From Comamonas fluminis (GTDB lineage: Bacteria; Pseudomonadota; Gammaproteobacteria; Burkholderiales; Burkholderiaceae_C): a stretch of 64,000 bases of DNA. Under the pieces are notes generated by a model. That model saw only the letters and a program-made list of their open reading frames with translations. It was not told the DNA's origin and did no database searches. The stretch's first letter is position 1. Every line of letters begins with the position of its first letter. Both the position numbers and the translations under genes were made by a program. This document shows positions 25,506 through 35,888 of this stretch, piece by piece. The stretch is taken from contig NZ_CP066783.1 in NCBI RefSeq assembly GCF_019186805.1, positions 2,989,501-3,053,500 of the forward strand, given 5' to 3'.

Positions 25506-26171
25506 ATGCTGCCTTCCGTCTCTTTGCTGGATTCGTTCCAGACCTCCAATTTCACCGTCATGCTGGTCATCTATCTGGTGGCCATCACGGCAGAAGCCAT
25601 GTCTGGCGCGCTGGCGGCTGGCCGTCGCAATATGGACATTTTTGGCGTGGTGGTCATCGCCTTTGTCACCGCCCTGGGCGGCGGCACCATTCGCGACATG
25701 GTGCTGGGCCACTACCCGATTGGCTGGACGCAACACCCCGAATATGTGTATCTGGTCATCAGCTTTGGCCTGCTGACCACGGTGATTGCGCGCCATATGG
25801 TCAAGCTCAAGCAGGTGTTTTTGCTGCTGGACGCCATGGGCCTGATTGCTTTCTCGCTGATCGGCTGCAACACCGCGCTGGAGCTGGGCTACCCGACCAT
25901 CGTCGTCATCATGGCGGGCATGATTACCGGCATCAGCGGCGGCATCCTGCGCGATGTGCTGTGCAACCAGGTGCCCGTGGTCTTCCGTCGCGAGCTATAT
26001 GCCAGCGTCTCGCTCACCGTCTGCCTGATGTTCCTGGGCCTGCGCTATCTGGATGTAAGCTCGAACATCAGCACCGCGATCTGCTTTGCGGGCGGTCTGG
26101 CCTTCCGTCTGGCGGCGATTCGCTTTAAATGGCGGCTGCCGGTCTTCTCTTATCAACAACGTTGGGAGTAG
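25506..26171 (+). CDS. TRIC-type (UPF0126) membrane channel, riboswitch-controlled, probable glycine transporter
   Basis: This 221-aa membrane protein has about seven hydrophobic segments and the duplicated UPF0126/TRIC motifs: GALAAGRRNMDIFGVVVIAF and ALGGGTIRDMVLG in the first half; DAMGLIAFSLIGCNTALELG and GISGGILRDVLCNQVP in the second. Bacterial TRIC homologues conduct monovalent cations, and the consistent glycine riboswitch link has led to a glycine transport proposal. Start is ATG at 25506; the preceding reading frame overlaps the riboswitch and was discarded. A 3' repeat copy follows the stop immediately. Confidence 0.93.
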   Translation: MLPSVSLLDSFQTSNFTVMLVIYLVAITAEAMSGALAAGRRNMDIFGVVVIAFVTALGGGTIRDMVLGHYPIGWTQHPEYVYLVISFGLLTTVIARHMVKLKQVFLLLDAMGLIAFSLIGCNTALELGYPTIVVIMAGMITGISGGILRDVLCNQVPVVFRRELYASVSLTVCLMFLGLRYLDVSSNISTAICFAGGLAFRLAAIRFKWRLPVFSYQQRWE

Positions 26172-26282
26172 ACGGCTCCCCCCCTGTGGCGCTGCGCGCC
26201 TTCCCCCTGAGGGGGACGGCACCTTCGCCGCGAGCCGGCTCTTGCTCGGTGCCACTGACTTTGGAGTGCGCCAGTTTTTGTG
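26172..26282 (+). repeat. 3'-adjacent structured repeat, copy D (after the TRIC gene)
   Basis: CCCCCTGTGGCGCTGCGCGC, then TTCCCCCTGAGGGGGACGGC, GGCACC ... GGTGCC around GCCGGCTCTTGC, and a GCGCCAGTTTTTG end like copy A. It starts at the stop codon and may supply the transcription end, since mnmC begins 28 bp after it. Confidence 0.85.
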
Positions 26283-26309
26283 CCACGCCCTCTTTGATGT
26301 CGTTTTTTC

Positions 26310-28163
26310 ATGTCTGAAGCTCTTGATCGCCTGCTTGAAGGTATGACCCCGAACGCCCAGCAGTGGCGCGTGCTGGAGACCGACTTTGCTTGCGGCCTGG
26401 GCTTTTTGCAGACCTGGGCTGCATGGCAGGCCCGTGCTCAGCGCCCTCGCATGCTGCATTTTGTGGCTTTGCTGGGTCATGCCCCCACTCACGCTGAACT
26501 GCAGCAAGCCCTGCCCACCAGTGGCCCACTGCAGCCACTGGGCGAACAATTGGCTGCGCAATGGTGGGGGCTGCTGCCCGGCATTCACCGCCTGTCGTTT
26601 GAGCAGGGCCAGGTGCTGCTGACGCTGTATGTGGGTGATACGCAAAACCTGCTGCGCAGGCAGCCACCACTGGCGGCAGATGGCATCCACATGCGCAATG
26701 CCGATGACGCCTGCTGGAGCCCCGATGCCCTCAAAAACCTGGCCCGCCACTGCCGCCGGGGCACGCTGCTGACGGCGCCCACGGCAAGCATGGCGCCCGC
26801 ATTGCGCAAGCTGGGCTTTGAGCTGCAAGGCGATGCAATCCACGCACAACAGCCGCAGGCGCTGCAAGCCCGCTACAACCCCGCCTGGGAGCCGCGCCAC
26901 CGCGCGGATGGCCTGCCCGCCCCGGTCAATCAGCCCGGCCACTGTCTGGTGCTGGGCGCAGGTCTGGCCGGTGCGGCAGCGGCCGCCAGTCTGGCCCGGC
27001 GCGGCTGGCAGGTGACCGTGCTGGACAAGGCGGCCCAGCCCGCAGCCGGTGCGTCCGGCCTGCCTGCGGGTCTGTTTTGCCCCCATGTTTCGCCCGACGA
27101 CAGTGTTTTATCGCGCCTGTCCAGAAGCGGCGTGCGCACCACGCTACAAACTTTGCAGCACCTCAGCAGCCATGCCAAGCTGCCGACAGCTCAGGACTGG
27201 GCGCATATTGGCGTGCTGGAGCATGACCTGAACGAGCCCGCCCATCTGCCCCCGCAATGGCTGGATGTAGGCAATGCAGAGCACAGCATGGGACTGCAAT
27301 GGAGCAGCCCCGCCAACCCCGAGCATCTGAGCGCCGCCCATCTGCCACCGGATAGCCACGCCATCTGGCACACACAGGCAGGCTGGGTCAGGCCTGCGCA
27401 ACTGGTGCACGCCCTGCTGCAGTCACCCGGCATTCACTGGCAAGGCAATGCCCATGTGGCAAAGCTGCAGCGCGACTCCATCAGTGGCCAATGGCAGGTG
27501 CTGAACGAGCAAGGCCAGGTTCTGGCCCAGGCCTCCATGCTGGTGCTGGCGCTGGGGCCGGACAGCAAGGCCCTGCTGCAAGCCAGCGGCCTGCCCGCAG
27601 GCGAGTGGGAACTGCAGGCCATTCGCGGCCAGGTCAGCATGGCCGAGCATGATGCCGGGACGCAGGCCGCCATGCCGCCCTTCCCCGTCAATGGGCACGG
27701 CAATCTGGTGCCAGACTTTCCGGGGGCTGCGCCAGCCGATGCGCATCAGTGGATCATGGGTTCGACCTTCGAGCGCGATGTGACCGAGCTGCCACCCTCG
27801 CCCGCCGACCAGCAAGCCGCACATGCCAGCAATGGCGAAAAGCTGGCCGCGCTGCTGCCCGCGTGCAGACAGGCGCTGCAGTCTTTCTTTGATGCACCGC
27901 AGCAGCCCGCCACCTGGGCGCGCGTGCGCTGCGCGGCCTATGACCGTCTGCCGCTGGCCGGGCCTGTGGGGCAGAGCGCTGACGACCTGCCCGGCCTGTG
28001 GGTGCTGACGGGCCTAGGCTCACGGGGGCTGACGCTGTCCATGCTGTGCGGCGAGCTGCTGGCCGCACGCCTGCATGGCGAGCCGCTGCCGCTGGATGCC
28101 AGACTGGCGCAAGCGCTGGGCACACAGCGGCTGTGGAGCCGCGGCGCGGTTTCAGCGCCATAA
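26310..28163 (+). CDS. mnmC: MnmC-like protein: FAD oxidoreductase domain intact, methyltransferase domain degenerate and N-truncated
   Basis: MnmC converts cmnm5s2U to nm5s2U and then mnm5s2U in the tRNA wobble position. This 617-aa protein keeps the C-terminal FAD-dependent oxidoreductase (CLVLGAGLAGAAAAASLARR near residue 212, GWVRPAQLVHALL, RGQVSM, ARVRCAAYDRLPLAG, GLGSRGLTLSMLCGELLAA). The N-terminal methyltransferase region starts late: the usual first ~40 residues (GTPxSxxFxDxY) are absent. Its SAM loop reads LETDFACGLGFL instead of ExGFGxGLNFL, and the DGFxPxxNPxxW catalytic segment is replaced by DGIHMRNADDACWSPDAL. An in-frame stop at 26295 rules out a longer N-terminus. I infer oxidoreductase activity only. 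It follows a 3' repeat copy. Confidence 0.85.
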   Translation: MSEALDRLLEGMTPNAQQWRVLETDFACGLGFLQTWAAWQARAQRPRMLHFVALLGHAPTHAELQQALPTSGPLQPLGEQLAAQWWGLLPGIHRLSFEQGQVLLTLYVGDTQNLLRRQPPLAADGIHMRNADDACWSPDALKNLARHCRRGTLLTAPTASMAPALRKLGFELQGDAIHAQQPQALQARYNPAWEPRHRADGLPAPVNQPGHCLVLGAGLAGAAAAASLARRGWQVTVLDKAAQPAAGASGLPAGLFCPHVSPDDSVLSRLSRSGVRTTLQTLQHLSSHAKLPTAQDWAHIGVLEHDLNEPAHLPPQWLDVGNAEHSMGLQWSSPANPEHLSAAHLPPDSHAIWHTQAGWVRPAQLVHALLQSPGIHWQGNAHVAKLQRDSISGQWQVLNEQGQVLAQASMLVLALGPDSKALLQASGLPAGEWELQAIRGQVSMAEHDAGTQAAMPPFPVNGHGNLVPDFPGAAPADAHQWIMGSTFERDVTELPPSPADQQAAHASNGEKLAALLPACRQALQSFFDAPQQPATWARVRCAAYDRLPLAGPVGQSADDLPGLWVLTGLGSRGLTLSMLCGELLAARLHGEPLPLDARLAQALGTQRLWSRGAVSAP

Positions 28164-28181
28164 AAAACTCTCAAAAAAATA

Positions 28182-28221
28182 GCAGGTAGCGCTTGATAGG
28201 TAAGCGCTACCTGCCGTTTTT
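28182..28221. terminator. Bidirectional terminator formed by the TAGCGCTT repeat
   Basis: GCAGGTAGCGCTT pairs with AAGCGCTACCTGC across 7 bases, with T-rich sequence on the plus side and A-rich (T-rich on the minus strand) on the other. It separates convergent mnmC and the CBS-domain gene. Confidence 0.85.
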
Positions 28222-28252
28222 ATGCATTTTTTACTTAAATATTTAAGCGTGC

Positions 28253-29572
28253 TTATTCGCTGCCAAGCGATGCCACGCTTACCAGCGGCTCCAGCCTCGT
28301 GGCCAGCACCTTGTCCAGCGTTTTGCCATCCATGTCCACGATTTCAAAACGCCAGAACTCCCACTCCACCACATCGGCTTCCTTGGGCACGCGGCCCAGC
28401 AGCAGCATGATCATGCCGCTGAGGGTGTGATAGCGGCCGCGCTCTTCTTCAGGCACGGTGTTCAGGGCCAGGCGGTCCTTGAGTTCGGGCACGGGAATAT
28501 GTCCGTCCAGCAGCCAGCTGCCGTCTTCACGCTGCACAGCCCAGCTCTCTTCAGGGTCGTCGGGCAGGAATTCGCCGGTGATGGCCTCGATCAAATCCTG
28601 CAGCGTGACAATGCCCTGCACCTCGCCGTATTCGTCAATCACAAAGGCCATCTGCAGGTCAGACGTGCGGAAATTGTCCAGCAGCTCCATGCCCGTAATC
28701 GTCTCGGGCACATAGAGCGCGGCCTGCAGCGGCTGATCCTTGAGCTTTTGCTCGCCCTTGTTGCGCACGGTCTGCGCCAGCCACTGGCGGGCATTGAGCA
28801 CGCCCACAATATTGTTCATATCGCCGCGCACCACGGGAAAGCGTGCGTGGTCAGCCTGCTCCACACAGGCCAGATTCACTTCCAGGCTGTCTTCAATGTC
28901 CAGGCAGATCACATCGCTGCGCGGCACCATCAGCGAGCCAATCTGGCGCTCGTCCAGACGAAACACATTGCGCACCATGGTGTGCTCTTGCGACTCGATC
29001 ACGCCTGCGGTGTGACCTTCAACCAGAATGGCCTGAATTTCTTCTTCAGTCACCACGCTGCCATTGTTTTCCTTGACGCCCAGCAGCTTGAGCAAGCCGC
29101 GTGTGGACGCCGACAACAGCCACACGAAAGGCTTGGTCGCCAGCGCCAAGAAGTTGATGGGGCGCGAAATCAGGCGTGCCAGTGCTTCGGGGTTGCTCTG
29201 CCCCATGCGCTTGGGAACCAGCTCACCCACAACAATCGAGAAGTAAGTAATCAGCACCACCACTAGGCCGGTGGCCAGGTAGTCCGCGTACTTCTGGGTC
29301 ATGCCCACCGCGACCAGCCAGTTCTCCAGCGGGCCCGCCAGCGCGGCCTCGCCCACGATACCGTTGAGCACGCCAATCGAGGTGATACCGATCTGGATGG
29401 TGGAGAGAAAACGGGTGGGATCTTCTCCCAGTTTGATAGCAGCCGCCGCGCCGCTGTCGCCCTCATCTGCCAGTTTTTGCATGCGGCTCTTGCGGGCGGT
29501 GACCAGCGCAATTTCCGACATGGCGAATACGCCGTTCAAACAGATAAGAGCGAAAAGTATGGCTATTTCCAT
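28253..29572 (-). CDS. CNNM/CorC-HlyC family membrane protein with CBS domains
   Basis: This 439-aa protein has an N-terminal DUF21 transmembrane domain (IAILFALICLNGVFAMSEIA, ITSIGVLNGIVGEAALAGPL), two CBS domains (MVPRSDVICLDIEDSLEVNL; FVIDEYGEVQGIVTLQDLIE) and a C-terminal CorC_HlyC domain (SWLLDGHIPVPELKDRL). Relatives are called hemolysin or magnesium/cobalt efflux proteins; the best supported role for the CNNM family is Mg2+ export. It is a single gene between terminators. Confidence 0.93.
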   Translation of the reverse strand: MEIAILFALICLNGVFAMSEIALVTARKSRMQKLADEGDSGAAAAIKLGEDPTRFLSTIQIGITSIGVLNGIVGEAALAGPLENWLVAVGMTQKYADYLATGLVVVLITYFSIVVGELVPKRMGQSNPEALARLISRPINFLALATKPFVWLLSASTRGLLKLLGVKENNGSVVTEEEIQAILVEGHTAGVIESQEHTMVRNVFRLDERQIGSLMVPRSDVICLDIEDSLEVNLACVEQADHARFPVVRGDMNNIVGVLNARQWLAQTVRNKGEQKLKDQPLQAALYVPETITGMELLDNFRTSDLQMAFVIDEYGEVQGIVTLQDLIEAITGEFLPDDPEESWAVQREDGSWLLDGHIPVPELKDRLALNTVPEEERGRYHTLSGMIMLLLGRVPKEADVVEWEFWRFEIVDMDGKTLDKVLATRLEPLVSVASLGSE

Positions 29573-29836
29573 AGTCAGGCACCCGCTTTCAATCCAGGCG
29601 CCTCAATCGTTAAACAAGCCCCGATTCTAGGGAATCCCGCATCTAGTCTGGTTTGAAGAATGCCAGCGCAGCCCAAGGACATCCAGCGCCAGCCCTATTA
29701 CATATTCATTCAGATATATATGAAGCACGAAATAATCGTTTGTTTTTATATAAAGCCTCTCTACAGTTCGGGCCAACGATCAAGGTGAATCTGCACCCGC
29801 AGGCCTTGAGCGGCCCCACGCCAGAACTGTAGACAC
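29573..29836 (+). promoter_or_regulatory. Upstream region of the cys operon
   Basis: This 264-bp region separates the divergent CBS gene and cysI. At about 29698-29762 it turns strongly AT-rich (ATTACATATTCATTCAGATA, GAAATAATCGTTTGTTTTTA, TATAAAG), about 75-140 bp before cysI. CysB-activated cys promoters typically have such AT-rich activator regions. A TATAAA-like -10 lies near 29749. Site assignments are tentative. Confidence 0.45.
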
Positions 29837-31627
<1,791 letters not shown>

Positions 31628-31661
31628 ACGATAAGAACAAGACAGGAACAAGGACCAAGTC

Positions 31662-32048
31662 ATGAAAATTCTGGCAAACAACGAATACCAGGCCCCCGCT
31701 GAAAGCACCGGCAGCACGCTGGTGCTGGCCAACGATGTAAATGCACTGGAAGCCAACCTGGACGGCATCACCCAGGTGGACCTGCAGTTTCCTAACTTCA
31801 CCGACGGCCGCGCCTTTAGCCAGGCCTATTTGCTGCGCCGCCGCCTGAAGTTTGCAGGCGACATCCGCGCCACCGGGGATGTGCTGATCGACCAACTGGT
31901 GCAAATGGAGCGCACGGGCTTTAGCAGCGCCGTGCTGCGCGAAGGCGTGGACGCTGCGGATGCCCAGCGCCAGTTTGAGCGCTTTGGCGGCTACTACCAG
32001 GCCGATGCTGTGCACACCAAACCCCATTTCGCCGAGGAGCAAGCATGA
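31662..32048 (+). CDS. DUF934 protein of the sulfate assimilation operon
   Basis: This 128-aa DUF934 family protein (QVDLQFPNFTDGRAFSQAYL, LRRRLKFAGDIRATGDVLID, QLVQMERTGFSSAVLREGVD) is typically found directly between cysI and cysH in Burkholderiales. It lies 34 bp after cysI and overlaps cysH by four bases (ATGA). Its biochemical role is not established; sometimes annotated as an oxidoreductase with no proven activity. A helper of sulfite reductase is a reasonable inference. Confidence 0.93.
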   Translation: MKILANNEYQAPAESTGSTLVLANDVNALEANLDGITQVDLQFPNFTDGRAFSQAYLLRRRLKFAGDIRATGDVLIDQLVQMERTGFSSAVLREGVDAADAQRQFERFGGYYQADAVHTKPHFAEEQA

Positions 32049-32692
32049 GCCAGACCACTGCCGCAACCGCACCCGCGCTGGATCTGGCGCAGATCAATGC
32101 CGAGCTGGGCCGCGACGCCCAGGCGCTGGTGAACTGGGCCGTGGGCCTGGGCCAAGCCACCATCGTCACCACCAACTTCCGCCCGTTTGAGGCCGTGATC
32201 CTGCACATGGTGACCCGCGCCAACCCCGACGTGCCCGTGGTGTGGATGGACAACGGCTACAACACGCCAGCGACCTACCAGTTTGCCGATGCCGTCACCA
32301 AGCAACTGGGCCTGAACCTGAAGATTTACCTGCCGCTGCGCAGCCGCGCCCACCGCGAAGCCGTGGAAGGCGAGACACCTGCACTGGACGACCCGCGCCA
32401 CGCGGCGTTCACCGAAGAGGTGAAGCTGGAGCCTTTTGCCCGCGCCTTGCGCGAGACCGCGCCCAAGGTCTGGTTCACCGCCCTGCGCGCCACCGACACC
32501 GCCGTGCGTGCGGCCATGGACCCGGTCAGCATCAACCCCGACGGGCTGATCAAGGTGGCGCCGCTGCTGCACTGGTCGTCCAAGGATTTGTACGAGTACT
32601 GCGAAAAGCACGGTCTGCCCAACAACTTTGACTACGTGGACCCGACCAAGGGCGAAGACAACCGCGAGTGTGGGTTGCATCTGTCGCACTGA
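32045..32692 (+). CDS. cysH: Phosphoadenylyl-sulfate reductase
   Basis: This 215-aa thioredoxin-dependent reductase turns activated sulfate into sulfite. The nucleotide-binding region (TTNFRPFEAVILHMVTRANP, VVWMDNGYNTPATYQFADAV) and the catalytic cysteine in the C-terminal ECGLH motif (Cys209) are present. The two CC pairs that bind [4Fe-4S] in APS reductases are absent, pointing to the PAPS-type enzyme. No cysC gene is visible in the window, so the substrate should be confirmed. It overlaps DUF934 by four bases and is followed by 3' repeat copy E. Confidence 0.93.
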   Translation: MSQTTAATAPALDLAQINAELGRDAQALVNWAVGLGQATIVTTNFRPFEAVILHMVTRANPDVPVVWMDNGYNTPATYQFADAVTKQLGLNLKIYLPLRSRAHREAVEGETPALDDPRHAAFTEEVKLEPFARALRETAPKVWFTALRATDTAVRAAMDPVSINPDGLIKVAPLLHWSSKDLYEYCEKHGLPNNFDYVDPTKGEDNRECGLHLSH

Positions 32693-32698
32693 AAGTGG

Positions 32699-32826
32699 GA
32701 CACCCCCTGAGGCGCTTCGCGCCTTCCCCCTCTCTCTACGTGCTTCGCACTACGGGAGGGGGACGGCACCAGCGCGGCGGGGCGGCCCTTGCGCGGTGCC
32801 CCTGAGATGGGGTTGGTCAGTTTTGT
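32699..32826 (+). repeat. 3'-adjacent structured repeat, copy E (between cysH and cysD)
   Basis: CCCCCTGAGGCGCTTCGCGC leads to the C-rich/G-rich stem with inner GTGCTTCGCAC, then GGCACC ... GGTGCC enclosing GGGGCGGCCCTTGC. Compared with copy A, the inner stem changes GCGC/GCGC to GTGC/GCAC, a paired change. It sits within an operon, so it does not simply end transcription. Confidence 0.88.
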
Positions 32827-32847
32827 AGGTTGTGTATTTAAAAAAGA

Positions 32848-32880
32848 TAGCTGCTTGCGCAATACCGATGCGCGCTACAG
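32848..32880 (+). repeat. TAGCTGCTTGCGC repeat upstream of cysD
   Basis: GATAGCTGCTTGCGCAATAC followed by GATGCGCGCTACAGC is a typical member of the TAGCTGC family, ending 22 bp before cysD. Confidence 0.7.
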
Positions 32881-32901
32881 CATGATTGGATTGGATAAAC
32901 A

Positions 32902-33834
32902 ATGAACGCCCGTGTGGATACCTCTGTGTTGAACCAGCTCAGCAATCGCCACCTGGATGCGCTGGAAGAAGAAACCATCTTCATCCTGCGCGAAGTGGCT
33001 GCCGCTTTTGAGCGCCCTGCGCTGCTGTTTTCGGGCGGCAAGGATTCGCTGGTCATGCTGCGCTGCGCGGAAAAAGCGTTTGGCGTGGGCCGCATTCCCT
33101 ACCCGCTCTTGATGATCGACACCGGCCACAACTTCCCGGAAGTGACGGACTTCCGCGATCTGCGCGCCAAGGAGCTGGGTGCCGAGCTGATTGTGCGCAG
33201 CGTGGAAGACTCCATGGCACGCGGCACGGTGCGCCTGGCCCACGCCGAAGAGCCCCGCAATGCGCACCAGTCGGTCACGCTGCTGGAAGCGATTGAAGAA
33301 TTCCGCTTTGATGCGCTGATCGGCGGTGCCCGCCGCGACGAAGAAAAGGCCCGCGCCAAGGAGCGCATCTTCAGCCACCGCGACAGCTTTGGTCAGTGGC
33401 AGCCCAAGGCCCAGCGCCCCGAGCTGTGGACGCTGTTCAACACCCGCATTGCCCCGGGCGAGCATTTCCGCGTGTTCCCCATCAGCAACTGGACCGAGCT
33501 GGACGTGTGGCAGTACATCGAGCGCGAACAGATCGCCCTGCCCAGTCTGTACTACAGCCACAAGCGCGACATCGTCGAGCGCAAAGGCCTGCTGGTGCCC
33601 GTGACCGAGCTGACACCGCCCAAGGATGGCGAGCAAGTCGTGGTGCGCGATGTGCGTTTTCGCACCCTGGGCGACATCACCTGCACCTGCCCGGTGGAGA
33701 GCACGGCCGCTACGGCCGCCGACATCGTGATCGAAACGCTGGCCGCCGATGTGAGCGAGCGCGGCGCGACGCGCATGGATGACAAGACCAGCGAGGCTTC
33801 GATGGAGAAGCGCAAAAAGGATGGGTATTTCTAA
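32902..33834 (+). CDS. cysD: Sulfate adenylyltransferase subunit 2
   Basis: This 310-aa PP-loop enzyme makes adenylyl sulfate from ATP and sulfate with CysN. The PP motif is LLFSGGKDS (about residues 41-49), followed by YPLLMIDTGHNFPEVTDFRD and GARRDEEKARAKER. Length matches E. coli CysD (302 aa). It is separated from cysH by 209 bp holding two repeats, and from cysN by 156 bp holding another 3' repeat. Confidence 0.97.
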   Translation: MNARVDTSVLNQLSNRHLDALEEETIFILREVAAAFERPALLFSGGKDSLVMLRCAEKAFGVGRIPYPLLMIDTGHNFPEVTDFRDLRAKELGAELIVRSVEDSMARGTVRLAHAEEPRNAHQSVTLLEAIEEFRFDALIGGARRDEEKARAKERIFSHRDSFGQWQPKAQRPELWTLFNTRIAPGEHFRVFPISNWTELDVWQYIEREQIALPSLYYSHKRDIVERKGLLVPVTELTPPKDGEQVVVRDVRFRTLGDITCTCPVESTAATAADIVIETLAADVSERGATRMDDKTSEASMEKRKKDGYF

Positions 33835-33835
33835 G

Positions 33836-33951
33836 GCACCCCCTGAGCGGCTACGCCGCTTCCCCCTCTCTGGCGCTGCGCGCCGGAGGGGGACGACACC
33901 AGCGCGGCGGGGCGGCCCTTGCGCGGTGTCTCTGAGTTGGGGTATGCCTGT
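33836..33951 (+). repeat. 3'-adjacent structured repeat, copy F (between cysD and cysN)
   Basis: CCCCCTGAGCGGCTACGCCG, C/G-rich stem with inner GGCGCTGCGCGCC, then GACACC ... GGTGTC enclosing GGGGCGGCCCTTGC. Relative to copy E, the third stem changes GGCACC/GGTGCC to GACACC/GGTGTC, keeping pairing. Confidence 0.88.
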
Positions 33952-33990
33952 TCAAAGAGATTGGGCGTGCTTGCACGCTGAAAGAATGCG

Positions 33991-35373
33991 ATGACTGAAA
34001 CTACTAATTCCATAGCTGCTAGCGCAAACCCTTCAAGCGCTACAGGCCAGTTTGATCAAAATACTGATGCCGCTTCCGCGCTGCGCTTTATCACCTGCGG
34101 CTCGGTCGATGACGGCAAATCCACGCTGATTGGCCGTTTGCTGGTCGATACCCGCGCCGTGCTGCAGGACCAGCTGGCGGGCGTGACCAAGTCGGGCGAG
34201 ACCGATCTGGCGCTGCTGACCGACGGCCTGGCCGCCGAGCGCGAGCAAGGCATCACCATCGATGTGGCCTACCGCTACTTCGCCACCGAATCGCGCAAGT
34301 TCATCATTGGCGATGCGCCCGGCCACGAGCAGTACACCCGCAATATGGTCACCGCGGCCTCCAGTGCCGACGCTGCCGTGGTGCTGGTCGATGCCACCAA
34401 GCTTGACTGGAAGAACCCCTCGCTGGAGCTGCTGGCCCAGACTCGCCGCCACAGCCTGCTGGTGCACCTGCTGCGCGTGAACTCGCTGATTTTTGCGGTC
34501 AACAAGCTCGACGCCGTGGCAGACCCGGCTCTGGCCTTTGCACACATCAGCGCTGCACTGCAGAAGTTCACCAGCTCTGCAGGCATCAAGGTCACAGCCA
34601 CCGTGCCTGTGTCTGCGCTCAAGGGCTTCAACGTGGTCAACGCCACGGGTGACGGCTGGGCAGGCTATCAAGGCCCCAGCCTGCTGCAGCTGCTGGAGCA
34701 ATTGCCCAACACCCCCACCGACAGCAACCTGGCTCTGGCCTTCCCTGTGCAGTGGGTGGAGAAGTTCTCGTCGTCTGCCGACACCAGCCAGGGCCGCCGC
34801 GTCTTCTGGGGCCGTGTGGCCACCGGCGTGGCGCAAGTGGGTGCACAAGTGCAGATTCTGCCCAGCGGCCAGCTGGCAACCGTGGCCGCCGTCATTGACC
34901 ATGTCCGCGCCCCCCATGCCGTGAGTGCAGGTCTGTCGGCCGGCATCACACTGGACCGCGAGGTCGATGTGTCGCGCGGCGACTGGATTGTTGCCGCGCC
35001 CGTGGCAGCGCAAGTAGCCGATGACGACTTCGGTGACACAGCCGCCGTCAGCCCCTGGCCCGCGCAGCGCGAAATTACCGCCACCGTGGCGTGGATGGAC
35101 AACGAACCCCTGGTTCCCGGTCGCGTGTACTGGGCGCTGCATGGCCACCGCTGGGTCAAGGCCAAGGTGCGCCGCCTCGTTCACCGCCTGAACATCAACA
35201 CCCTGGCCCAGGAAGAAGCCCAGCAGCTTGATGCCAATGCCATTGGTCAGGTCGAACTGACGCTGCAGGAAGCCATTCCCGCCGCCCCCTTTGTTCAGGC
35301 CCGTCAACTGGGATCGCTGATTCTGGTAGATACCGCCAGCCACGCCACAGCAGGCGCTGTGCTGGTGCAGTAA
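33991..35373 (+). CDS. cysN: Sulfate adenylyltransferase subunit 1 (GTPase)
   Basis: This 460-aa EF-Tu-like GTPase drives APS synthesis with CysD. G1 is GSVDDGKST (37-45), with G3 in DAPGHEQY and G4 NKLD; there is no fused CysC kinase domain. The GTPase fold begins near residue 31. The first 30 residues (TTNSIAASANPSSATGQFDQ) are encoded by a TAGCTGCTAGCGC-type repeat and look like a recent, non-conserved extension. It is the last gene of the cys operon, followed by a strong hairpin. Confidence 0.96.
   Translation: MTETTNSIAASANPSSATGQFDQNTDAASALRFITCGSVDDGKSTLIGRLLVDTRAVLQDQLAGVTKSGETDLALLTDGLAAEREQGITIDVAYRYFATESRKFIIGDAPGHEQYTRNMVTAASSADAAVVLVDATKLDWKNPSLELLAQTRRHSLLVHLLRVNSLIFAVNKLDAVADPALAFAHISAALQKFTSSAGIKVTATVPVSALKGFNVVNATGDGWAGYQGPSLLQLLEQLPNTPTDSNLALAFPVQWVEKFSSSADTSQGRRVFWGRVATGVAQVGAQVQILPSGQLATVAAVIDHVRAPHAVSAGLSAGITLDREVDVSRGDWIVAAPVAAQVADDDFGDTAAVSPWPAQREITATVAWMDNEPLVPGRVYWALHGHRWVKAKVRRLVHRLNINTLAQEEAQQLDANAIGQVELTLQEAIPAAPFVQARQLGSLILVDTASHATAGAVLVQ
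34009..34062 (+). repeat. TAGCTGCTAGCGC repeat translated as the CysN N-terminus
   Basis: CCATAGCTGCTAGCGCAAAC, CAAGCGCTACAGGCCAGTTT form a full-length member of the dispersed repeat family, here within the first 30 codons of cysN. Confidence 0.7.
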
Positions 35374-35391
35374 AAAAACCGCTTTCGAGCC

Positions 35392-35437
35392 GGCCGTAAA
35401 GTGCGATCTGCGCATCAAACCAGATCGCACTGCGGCC
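35392..35437 (+). terminator. Hairpin terminating the cys operon
   Basis: AGTGCGATCTG pairs with CAGATCGCACT (loop 10), extended by GGCCG/CGGCC, then TTATA. The T-run is weak, so termination may need Rho. Confidence 0.65.
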
Positions 35438-35522
35438 TTATACGTGCCGGGTTCTGGCGCAGTTCAGGAAAAAACCTAAAATCACGGGGTTTTACCAATC
35501 CCCATCCAGAAGAAGAATCACC

Positions 35523-35852
35523 ATGACTCACGTCGTCACCGAAAACTGCATCAAGTGCAAATACACCGATTGCGTGGATGTTTGCCCCGTGGACTGCTTC
35601 CGCGAAGGTCCAAACTTCCTGGTGATCGATCCCGACGAGTGCATTGACTGCGCCGTCTGCATCCCCGAATGCCCCGCCAACGCCATCTTTGCCGAAGAAG
35701 ATGTGCCCGCCGATCAACTGGCTTTCATCAAGCTCAACGTCGATCTGTCCCAGCTCAAGACCTGGAAGAGCATCACCAAGCGCAAGGCTTCGCTGCCCGA
35801 CGCTGATGACTGGAATGGCAAGCCAAACAAAGTGGATTTGCTCGAACGCTAA
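35523..35852 (+). CDS. fdxA: 7Fe ferredoxin ([3Fe-4S][4Fe-4S])
   Basis: This 109-aa FdxA-type ferredoxin has cysteines at 9, 12, 17, 21 and 25 and at 40, 43, 46 and 50 ([28 protein letters not shown]). This is the C-terminal-extended 7Fe pattern of Azotobacter FdI/FdxA. AGAAGAA-type purine-rich sequence precedes the ATG. It lies between cysN and a ferredoxin reductase, so it is a plausible electron donor to CysI, though FdxA is widespread and may serve other enzymes. Confidence 0.96.
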   Translation: MTHVVTENCIKCKYTDCVDVCPVDCFREGPNFLVIDPDECIDCAVCIPECPANAIFAEEDVPADQLAFIKLNVDLSQLKTWKSITKRKASLPDADDWNGKPNKVDLLER

Positions 35853-35888
35853 GCCATTCAGGGCGCGGACTGCGCTACGCTTGGCTGC

